Of a DNA stretch of 64,000 nucleotides, positions 34,823-42,433 are shown piece after piece. How positions within the stretch are numbered: the stretch's first letter is position 1; the number at the start of each line of letters is the position of its first letter. The notes below the pieces were generated by a model. That model was not told the origin of the DNA. It saw nothing but the letters and a program-made list of their open reading frames with translations, and did not search any database. A program made the translations under genes and the position numbers. Origin of the DNA: Propionivibrio sp. (GTDB taxonomy: Bacteria > Pseudomonadota > Gammaproteobacteria > Burkholderiales > Rhodocyclaceae); assembly GCA_016705685.1 (NCBI GenBank), contig JADJLB010000010.1, positions 402,501 to 466,500 on the forward strand, in the 5' to 3' direction.

Positions 34823-37042
34823 TCAATCATTTCTTTGCCGCAGGGCACCCGACGTCCGAGCCGCGCGATCCCGGTCATAGTGGGCAAACGCTTTACGGAT
34901 ATGCTCTTGCAATACAGTGTCGTCCCAGGGTTTGGTCAGATACCTGAAAATGGCGCCGCGATTGATCGCACCGGTGACCGACGCCAGGTCGCTGGAACCC
35001 GAAAGCACCAGGCGCACCGTGTCGGGATAGATTTCCTTGACGCGACTGAGGAACTCGATGCCGCTCATCTGCGACAAGCGTTGATCGGCAATGATCACTT
35101 GCACCTCGTTCAATCCCAGCAGTTCGAGTGCCAGTGCACCGGAAGTTGCGGTAAGGATACGGTAGCCACTGCGCCCCAGCAGGCTCCGGAGCGCTTCGAG
35201 CACCTCTTCTTCTTCGTCAACCAGCAGCAGCGTGCGTATTGAAAGATCGGCCGACTTGCGGCGCAGCGGCAGGCAGGCAGAGCTTCTGACAAAGTCGCTG
35301 AAGTCGGTTGCCGATAACGGCCAGGAGAAGTAGAACCCCTGCATCTGGTCGCATTTTTGGTTGCGCAAATAACGCATCTGGCTTTCAGTTTCGACCCCCT
35401 CGGCCACCACATACAAACGAAGGCTGTGCGCCATGGCGATGACTGCGCTGGCGATCAACGCGTCATCGGGTTCGGTAGTGATGTTCTGCACGAAGGATTG
35501 GTCGATCTTCAGGCAGTCGAACGGAAAGCGTTTGAGGTAGCCCAGGCTGGAATAACCGGTGCCGAAGTCATCCATCGCCAGACTGACGCCCAGCGCTTTG
35601 AGCCGACGCAACAGAATCTCGGCTTGATCGGGATTCTGCATGACCATCGATTCGGTCAGTTCAAGTTGCAGCCACTGCGGGTCAAGCTTGGCATCCTGCA
35701 ATGCCTGGGCCACAACCTCGACGATGTTGTGCTGCCGGCACTGGCGCGCAGAAAAATTGACCGCGATCGTCAACCCCGGCATCCCCTCACGTTGCCAGAG
35801 CGAGGCTTGTCGACAGGCCTCGCGCAACACCCATTCGCCAAGCGGCAGGATGATTCCGGATTCCTCGGCCAGCGGGATGAACTGTTCGGGCGGAATCAAG
35901 CCTTTAATCGGGTGCTGCCAGCGAATCAGCGCTTCGGCGCCACAAATTTGACCTGAGTACAGGTCGGCCTTCGGCTGAAAATAAAGCGTCAACTCGTCCT
36001 TCTCCAAGGCTTGACGCAGTCCCGATTCAAGATCGGCCATGGCCTGGGCTCGCACGTTCATATCCTGCGAAAAACAGCTGAAACCGTTTCGTCCGCTGGC
36101 TTTGACCTGATACATGGCCAGATCGGCCAGGCGCAGCAGCGATGACGTATTTTCTCCATCCTGCGGATAGAAACTGATGCCGATACTCGGCGTCACAAAT
36201 ACTTCACGACCATCGAGATCGAACGGCTGCGTCAATGACAAAATAATCTTTCGCGCCAGCATCGAAGCGTCTTCATTGCGCGAAAGATCGGCAAGAACGA
36301 GGACGAATTCATCGCCACCCAGGCGGGCCACGGTATCCCCTTCACGAACGCAATGCTCAAGGCGTATCGCGACGGCTTTCAGCAGGCGGTCCCCCGCGGT
36401 ATGCCCGAGGCTGTCATTGACCTGTTTGAAGCGATCGAGATCGATTAGCATGACGGCGACGATGCTCCCGTCACGCACGCTGCGCATCAGCGCCTGATCC
36501 AGGCGGTCGTCCAGCAGCGTCCGGTTGGCCAGGCCGGTCAATACGTCATGGGTGGACAGATGCACCAGCTGGTTTTCCCGGTACACGCGTTCGCTGACGT
36601 CCTCAAAAATGCTGACATAGTGACCAACCACCCCATGTTCATCGGGAACCGGCGCAACGGACACCTGGTTCCAGAAGGGCGTTTCATCCTTGCGGAAGCA
36701 TTGCACGACGGCCTGCGCCGCCCGACGGCGACGTAGCGCACTGCGAATGACATCAAGCGCCGACTGATCCAGCGCCGAACCGGCCAGAAATCGGGCGTTA
36801 CGATTGACCACGGCGCTGGCGGCAAAGCCGGTAATGCGTTCAAAAGCAGGGTTGACGTAAATGATCGGATGTTTCGGATCGACGGCGTCGGTAATCATGA
36901 CGCCATTGGTCGAGGCCTCGACGGCACGGACAAATAGCTGCAAGGCACGTTGCCCAGCCTTGCTGTTCAACGAATTGAGATTCAAATCGGTATCACTGTC
37001 ATCTACTGGAGCATTGAACGCGTCGTGGACTTGCATTGCCAT
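34823..37042 (-). CDS. PAS-GGDEF-EAL protein with a C-terminal receiver domain (c-di-GMP turnover)
   Basis: A 739-residue protein. In order: PAS (about 40-140, IIYVNPAFERITGF), GGDEF with intact RLGGDEFVLVLADL, EAL with EALIRWQHP and the later DDFGTGYSSLGYLKRFPFD loop, then a REC domain at the C-terminus (about 605-725). Both catalytic motifs look complete, so it could make and degrade c-di-GMP. The REC has VDEEEE instead of an Asp-Asp pair but keeps the acceptor Asp in VIIADQRLSQMSG, Ser and Lys. The start at 37042 is chosen for GGAG 7 bases upstream. A 230-base gap without genes separates it from the next gene of the cluster. Confidence 0.9.
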   Translation of the reverse strand: MAMQVHDAFNAPVDDSDTDLNLNSLNSKAGQRALQLFVRAVEASTNGVMITDAVDPKHPIIYVNPAFERITGFAASAVVNRNARFLAGSALDQSALDVIRSALRRRRAAQAVVQCFRKDETPFWNQVSVAPVPDEHGVVGHYVSIFEDVSERVYRENQLVHLSTHDVLTGLANRTLLDDRLDQALMRSVRDGSIVAVMLIDLDRFKQVNDSLGHTAGDRLLKAVAIRLEHCVREGDTVARLGGDEFVLVLADLSRNEDASMLARKIILSLTQPFDLDGREVFVTPSIGISFYPQDGENTSSLLRLADLAMYQVKASGRNGFSCFSQDMNVRAQAMADLESGLRQALEKDELTLYFQPKADLYSGQICGAEALIRWQHPIKGLIPPEQFIPLAEESGIILPLGEWVLREACRQASLWQREGMPGLTIAVNFSARQCRQHNIVEVVAQALQDAKLDPQWLQLELTESMVMQNPDQAEILLRRLKALGVSLAMDDFGTGYSSLGYLKRFPFDCLKIDQSFVQNITTEPDDALIASAVIAMAHSLRLYVVAEGVETESQMRYLRNQKCDQMQGFYFSWPLSATDFSDFVRSSACLPLRRKSADLSIRTLLLVDEEEEVLEALRSLLGRSGYRILTATSGALALELLGLNEVQVIIADQRLSQMSGIEFLSRVKEIYPDTVRLVLSGSSDLASVTGAINRGAIFRYLTKPWDDTVLQEHIRKAFAHYDRDRAARTSGALRQRND

Positions 37043-37244
37043 TACGACTCCATGTATGGGCCGATCATCACGTTGGAATATTAACACCGACAAAGCCTGC
37101 CTGTCAGGCTCAATACGGGAGTGTCGATTCCGCATTTCAAATGTTTGTGCATTGACCCGCTTCGGCCACCAGCATCGAGTGGAAGAAAGCTATACTTGCG
37201 CACTCGGGCGCTTTTCCTGCAGCCTGCTCAACCCACGCTCGACG

Positions 37245-39569
37245 ATGACAACCCGCAACTCTCCGCCTTCAGACACCCGAAACGCCGCGCTCAATTCATC
37301 GCCGACACCCCTGCCCCCGGCGTGGAAATCACGGCTTGAGGCCGTGCTCGCCGTTAAGGAAGACGTTCTCGCCTGGCTGGAGATCGATCTTGACGCCCAA
37401 CTTTGTTTTTCCCCTGGCTTGGTCGTTCTCACCAACCACCGACTGCTGGCCTGGGCGGCCGGCGAAAGCCCGTGGCAATCCCATGACTTGCGTCATGGGC
37501 TGACATTGTCGCGCCGCGATCATTCCGGGGTGGGCAGCCTCGAGCTTTTCGATACCCGCTCACGGCTGGCCTCCTGGCGCTATACCCTTGGCGGAGACAT
37601 CGCGGCGGGACGATTGATCGAGCAGTTTACGCGTCAGCTGGCTTTCCATCTCACCGGAAATCTTCCGGCGCTCCCGACACAGGCGCTTTGCCCCAAATGC
37701 GAAACGCCACTGCTGGCCGGCCAGGAAGAGTGTCCGCTATGCAGCAAGGAGATTCACGCGCCACCCTCGACATGGACGCTGTTTCGTTTGTGGCGCTTCG
37801 CCTATCCCTACCGCTGGCAGTTGCTGGCCGGCTTCCTTCTGTCTTTGGGGTCGACGGCGGCCACGCTGGTTCCGCCTTACCTGACCATGCCGATGATGGA
37901 CAAGGTGCTGATCCCCTACCAGAACGGTAAGCCCATCGACACGGCACTGGTCATGCTTTATCTCTCGGGCCTGTTCGGCGCGGCGCTGCTGGCCTGGATC
38001 CTGGGTTGGGCGCGCACCTACATTCTGGCGCTGGTGTCCGAGCGCATCGGTGCCGACCTGCGAACAACCACCTACGAACACCTGTTGAAGCTCTCGCAGG
38101 AATACTTCGGCGGCAAACGCACGGGCGATCTGATGGCCCGCATCGGTTCGGAAACCGATCGCATCAACATTTTCATCTCGCTGCATTTCCTCGACTTCGT
38201 CACCGATGTGCTGATGATCGCCATGACAACAAGCATCCTGATTTCGATCAACCCCTGGCTAGCGCTGGTGACGCTGCTGCCGCTGCCGATCATCGCCTGG
38301 TTGATTCATGTCGTACGCGAGAAGCTGCGCACGGGCTTCGAGCGGGTCGACCGCATTTGGGCCGAAGTCACCAATGTGCTGGCGGATACCATCCCAGGCA
38401 TCCGCGTCGTCAAGGCCTTCGCCCAGGAAAACCGCGAGGCGGCGCGATTCAGGGCGGCCAACGCACACAATCTTGAAGTCAATGACAAGGTCAATAAGAT
38501 CTGGTCGCTCTTCTCACCGACCGTCACCCTGCTCACCGAAGTCGGACTGTTGATCGTTTGGGCTTTCGGTATCTGGCAGATTTCGACCAACGAAATCACC
38601 GTCGGTGTGCTTACGGCCTTCCTGGCGTACATCAGCCGTTTCTACCTGCGCCTGGATTCGATGAGTCGAATCGTTTCCGTCACGCAGAAAGCCGCCGCCG
38701 GGGCCAAACGGATCTTCGATATCCTCGACCACGTTTCCAGCGTTCCGGAACCCCTGAAACCGGTGCACCTGGCCAGCGTTACCGGCCGCATCGAGTTGCG
38801 CAATGTGGGCTTTCGTTATGGCACGCGCAGCGTCACGCGCGACATCAGCATGATGATCGAACCCGGCGAAATGATCGGACTGGTCGGCCACAGCGGCTCG
38901 GGCAAGAGCACGATGGTCAACCTGATCTGTCGTTTCTACGACGTCAGCGAGGGCGCCATCCTGATCGACGGCGTCGATATCCGTTCGCTGCCGGTGGCTG
39001 AATACCGCCGACACATCGGCTTGGTGCTGCAAGAGCCTTTCCTGTTTTTCGGCACGATTGCCGAGAATATCGCCTACGGCAAACCGACGGCCACGCGCGA
39101 AGAAATTGTCGCCGCCGCCCGTGCCGCGCATGCGCACGAGTTCATTCTGCGTCTGGCCCATGGCTACGACTCGCTGGTCGGCGAACGCGGCCAGGCGCTC
39201 TCCGGTGGTGAGCGCCAGCGCATCTCCATCGCCAGAGCCCTATTGATCGACCCGAAGATACTGATCCTTGACGAAGCCACCTCGTCGGTCGACACCAGCA
39301 CCGAAAAGGAGATTCAAAAAGCCCTCGACAACCTCGTTCGCGGCCGCACCACCATCGCCATCGCCCACCGCCTGTCCACCCTGCGCGACGCCAACCGGCT
39401 GGTTGTCCTTGATCGCGGCCGTATTGTCGAAGTGGGCAGCCATGATGAACTGATGGCCAGGGAAGGCCACTACTACCGTCTGTACCAGGCGCAGGCCCGC
39501 AACGTCGATGTCGAGGATCAACTGCTCAGGACCGATTTCGCTACCAAGCCGGGAGGAGAACGCGAATGA
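37245..39569 (+). CDS. Cyanophycin-locus ABC exporter with N-terminal domain and zinc ribbon
   Basis: A 774-residue half-transporter of the type annotated as 'cyanophycin metabolism-associated ABC transporter'. Residues 1-145 form an extra cytoplasmic domain, followed by a four-cysteine zinc ribbon (CPKCETPLL to CPLCSKEI, residues 149-166). Then come six membrane helices (about 180-470) and an ATPase domain with Walker A GHSGSGKSTMV, signature LSGGERQRISIA and Walker B ILILDEATSS. The exported substrate is unknown. It overlaps the DUF1854 gene by 4 bases and precedes two cyanophycin synthetases, so a role tied to the polymer or to its Asp/Arg building blocks is inferred. Confidence 0.87.
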   Translation: MTTRNSPPSDTRNAALNSSPTPLPPAWKSRLEAVLAVKEDVLAWLEIDLDAQLCFSPGLVVLTNHRLLAWAAGESPWQSHDLRHGLTLSRRDHSGVGSLELFDTRSRLASWRYTLGGDIAAGRLIEQFTRQLAFHLTGNLPALPTQALCPKCETPLLAGQEECPLCSKEIHAPPSTWTLFRLWRFAYPYRWQLLAGFLLSLGSTAATLVPPYLTMPMMDKVLIPYQNGKPIDTALVMLYLSGLFGAALLAWILGWARTYILALVSERIGADLRTTTYEHLLKLSQEYFGGKRTGDLMARIGSETDRINIFISLHFLDFVTDVLMIAMTTSILISINPWLALVTLLPLPIIAWLIHVVREKLRTGFERVDRIWAEVTNVLADTIPGIRVVKAFAQENREAARFRAANAHNLEVNDKVNKIWSLFSPTVTLLTEVGLLIVWAFGIWQISTNEITVGVLTAFLAYISRFYLRLDSMSRIVSVTQKAAAGAKRIFDILDHVSSVPEPLKPVHLASVTGRIELRNVGFRYGTRSVTRDISMMIEPGEMIGLVGHSGSGKSTMVNLICRFYDVSEGAILIDGVDIRSLPVAEYRRHIGLVLQEPFLFFGTIAENIAYGKPTATREEIVAAARAAHAHEFILRLAHGYDSLVGERGQALSGGERQRISIARALLIDPKILILDEATSSVDTSTEKEIQKALDNLVRGRTTIAIAHRLSTLRDANRLVVLDRGRIVEVGSHDELMAREGHYYRLYQAQARNVDVEDQLLRTDFATKPGGERE

Positions 39570-40039
39570 CCGATTCGTCCGCTTTCCGGTTATCACGCGA
39601 CGCTCACGGGCGTCTGGTTTTCACGGGCGCAGACGGCACCTCCCATGTCGGCGTGGTTCCGGTCCGTGCTTTTCCGATCAGCGCGCCGGATCAGGGTTTT
39701 GCGCTGGTCGATCCCCACGGCCAGGAAATGGCCTGGATAGACCGTCTCGCTGACCTGAGCGACGAGCAGCGGACCTTGATTCAAGAGGAACTCGGCAGCC
39801 GTGAATTCATGCCGATCATTGAACAGATTGTCAGCGTATCGAGCTTTGCCACGCCCAGTACCTGGCGCATCAAGACCGATCATGGCGAGACCGAGCTTGT
39901 TCTCAAGGGCGAAGAGGACATCCGTCGCCTGGTGTCGCCGGCGTTGCTGATCGCCGACAGCCATGGCTTGCATTACCTGATCCGCGACCGCTTTGCGCTT
40001 GATCATCACAGCCGCCGGATTCTGGACCGCTTCCTGTGA
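39566..40039 (+). CDS. DUF1854 family protein of the cyanophycin locus
   Basis: A 157-residue protein of the DUF1854 family, seen with cyanophycin synthetases and the preceding exporter. It has LSRDAHGRLVFTGADGTSHV near the start, LVDPHGQEMAWIDRLADL in the middle and a C-terminal DRFALDHHSRRILDRFL. There are no catalytic motifs I can name. The start ATG overlaps the exporter stop (ATGA), so the two products probably work together. Confidence 0.85.
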   Translation: MTDSSAFRLSRDAHGRLVFTGADGTSHVGVVPVRAFPISAPDQGFALVDPHGQEMAWIDRLADLSDEQRTLIQEELGSREFMPIIEQIVSVSSFATPSTWRIKTDHGETELVLKGEEDIRRLVSPALLIADSHGLHYLIRDRFALDHHSRRILDRFL

Positions 40040-40180
40040 ACAATTCTTCCGAAAATTCCATCCGGGGTAATCGAATACTCGCGCCTCGCGTTATTCGACA
40101 AATCAGTCGCCGTCAAATGCGTTCAGACATTTTCCCTTCTACCCCATCGATTCGCTTTTCCTGATGCCAACATCGAGAAC

Positions 40181-42352
40181 ATGAAAACGAAAGACATCAA
40201 GTTTCTGGAGATTCGCCACCTGCGCGGACCCAACATCTGGACCTACCGCTCGGTCATCGAAGCCATTGTTGATATCGGGGAACTGGAGGATTACCCATCG
40301 AACACCCTGCCCGGATTCGTCGATCGTCTCAACGGGTTTCTGCCCTCGCTGATCGAGCACCGTTGCAGTTACGGCGAACGCGGCGGATTTCTGCGCCGGC
40401 TTGAAGAAGGTACCTGGCCGGGACATATTCTTGAGCACGTTTCGCTCGAACTGCAGAATCTCGCCGGTATGCCCGGTGGTTTCGGCAAAGCGCGCCAGAC
40501 TTCGGTCCGCGGCGTATATAAAGTGGTCATTCGCGCCTGGCATGAGGAGGTGACCCGAGCGTGCCTGGAAGCCGGCCGCGAACTGGTCATGGCGGCGATT
40601 GAGGATACCGCCTTCGATGTCCATGCCACGGTCGAGCGTCTGCATGATCTGGCCGACCGCAAACTGCTCGGACCCAGTACCGGCTGTATCGTCGAGGAAG
40701 CCACCTCCAAGGCAAGGCGCATTCCGGCCATTCGCCTGCTGTCCACAGGCAACCTCGTCCAACTGGGCTACGGTATCCATAGCCGGCGGATCTGGACGGC
40801 CGAAACCGACCGAACCAGCGCCATTGCCGAGACCATCTCGCGCGACAAGAACCTGACGAAATGCCTGCTGCAATCCTGTGGCGTGCCGGTTCCCGAAGGA
40901 CGACTGGTGGTCAGCGCGACGGATGCCTGGGAAGCCGCCGAAGACATCGGCCTGCCGGTCGTCGTCAAACCCCTGGACGGCAATCACGGTCGCGGCGTAT
41001 CGACCAATCTGAGCACCTACAAGGACGTGGAAGCGGCGTTCCAACTGGCATTGGACGAGGCGGGCGAGGTGATTGTCGAACGTTTCATCCGCGGCCATGA
41101 ACATCGCCTGCTGGTTGTCGGTGGCCAATTGGTGGCGGCGGCGCGAGGCGAAGAAGCCTGGGTGACGGGCGATGGCGTGTCGACCATCACGCAACTGATT
41201 GACACGCAACTCAATACGGATCCGCGGCGCGGCACCATGGAAAACTGCCCGCTCAACCTGATCCTGCTCGACGACGACCCGGCCGTCCGGCTGGAACTCG
41301 CGCGCCAGGGTTTCCATGCGGATTCGATTGCTCCGGACGGGCAAGGGGTGCTGATCCAGCGCAACGGCAATGTGGCGCTGGACGTCACCGACCTGGTGCA
41401 TCCGGATGTGGCCGCCGTGGCCTCGCTCGCAGCCCGGATTGTCGGACTCGACATCGCGGGCGTCGATCTGGTCTGCGAAGACATTTCCCGCCCACTCGAC
41501 GAGCAGCGCGGGGCCATCGTCGAAGTCAACGCCGGACCCGGCCTGCTGATGCACCTGAAACACTCCAACGGCGGACCCCGGCCGGTAGGTCGCGCCATCG
41601 TCGAGCATCTATTCCCGAAGGGCGACAATGGTCGAATCCCGGTCATTGGCGTTACCGGCAGCTACGGCAAAACCGTCGTCTGCCGCCTTATCGCCCGACT
41701 GCTGACGCTTGCCGGAAAACAAACCGGGTTGGCGTGTAGCGATGGCCTGTTCCTTGATCGTCGGCGGATCGACTCCAACGATTGTGCGCACTGGGACGCC
41801 GCCACACGCATCCTGATGAATCGCGCCGTCGAAGCCGCCGTCTTTGAAAACGGCAGCGATGCCATCCTCGGCGAAGGTCTGGCCTATGACCGCTGTCAGG
41901 TCGGCGTTGTTACCAATTTCGACGTTGCTCGCCATACCGGCCGCTATTACATCGAAACGGCGGATCAGGTATCCAACGTCCTGCGCACCCAGATCGATCT
42001 GGTGCTGCCCACGGGTGCAGCGCTACTCAACGCCAGGGAACCGATGCTGGTTGATATGGCGCCGCTATGCGATGGAGAAGTCATTTACTTTGCATACGAC
42101 GCGCAACTGCCGACCATCATCGCGCATCGCGAGCTGGGCAAGCGCGCCGTCGTCGTTCGCGATGGCCTGATCCTGCTGGCCAGCGGCCATGATGAAACGG
42201 TGCTGGCCAAACTGAATGACATTCCGCTGACCGAGGGTGCCCAGAACATCCCGCAGATCGAGAATGTGCTGGCGGCAGTCGGAACCGCGTGGGCTCTGGG
42301 CATTTCGTCCGATGTCATGCGTACCGGTATAGAAACATTCTTTATCGAATAA
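40181..42352 (+). CDS. cphA': Cyanophycin synthetase CphA', short form with altered ligase P-loop
   Basis: A 723-residue CphA-type protein. The N-terminal domain and ATP-grasp domain (about 220-480, including VVVKPLDGNHGRGVSTNL and EVNAGPGLLMHLK) are complete. The Mur-ligase-like part has GSYGKTVV where CphA has GTNGKTTT. It stops about 125 residues short of full-length CphA, omitting the last lobe. Betaproteobacteria often carry such a CphA' next to CphA. It may act only as the Asp-adding (ATP-grasp) enzyme, as a partner of CphA, or like CphA2, which uses beta-Asp-Arg dipeptides. Which of these applies cannot be settled from sequence. Confidence 0.88.
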   Translation: MKTKDIKFLEIRHLRGPNIWTYRSVIEAIVDIGELEDYPSNTLPGFVDRLNGFLPSLIEHRCSYGERGGFLRRLEEGTWPGHILEHVSLELQNLAGMPGGFGKARQTSVRGVYKVVIRAWHEEVTRACLEAGRELVMAAIEDTAFDVHATVERLHDLADRKLLGPSTGCIVEEATSKARRIPAIRLLSTGNLVQLGYGIHSRRIWTAETDRTSAIAETISRDKNLTKCLLQSCGVPVPEGRLVVSATDAWEAAEDIGLPVVVKPLDGNHGRGVSTNLSTYKDVEAAFQLALDEAGEVIVERFIRGHEHRLLVVGGQLVAAARGEEAWVTGDGVSTITQLIDTQLNTDPRRGTMENCPLNLILLDDDPAVRLELARQGFHADSIAPDGQGVLIQRNGNVALDVTDLVHPDVAAVASLAARIVGLDIAGVDLVCEDISRPLDEQRGAIVEVNAGPGLLMHLKHSNGGPRPVGRAIVEHLFPKGDNGRIPVIGVTGSYGKTVVCRLIARLLTLAGKQTGLACSDGLFLDRRRIDSNDCAHWDAATRILMNRAVEAAVFENGSDAILGEGLAYDRCQVGVVTNFDVARHTGRYYIETADQVSNVLRTQIDLVLPTGAALLNAREPMLVDMAPLCDGEVIYFAYDAQLPTIIAHRELGKRAVVVRDGLILLASGHDETVLAKLNDIPLTEGAQNIPQIENVLAAVGTAWALGISSDVMRTGIETFFIE

Positions 42353-42433
42353 GCGGATAAGCCGCCCGATGATCAAACTCGAAATGGATGCCTCGGCATC
42401 CCGTTGTGACCGAGATTCAAAAGGAAAACGTTT

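Noticed and set aside
37152-37196. Promoter TTGACC ... TATACT before the cyanophycin-locus exporter
   Set aside because: The two hexamers are 34 bases apart, far too long for sigma-70.
36861-37244. N-terminal extension of the cyanophycin-locus exporter
   Set aside because: It overlaps the divergent GGDEF-EAL gene start and lacks conserved sequence; the ATG at 37245 starts the recognisable protein.
40139-41608. 489-codon minus-strand frame opposite cphA'
   Set aside because: Antisense shadow of a clearly conserved gene; it shares codon-position constraints with cphA' only.
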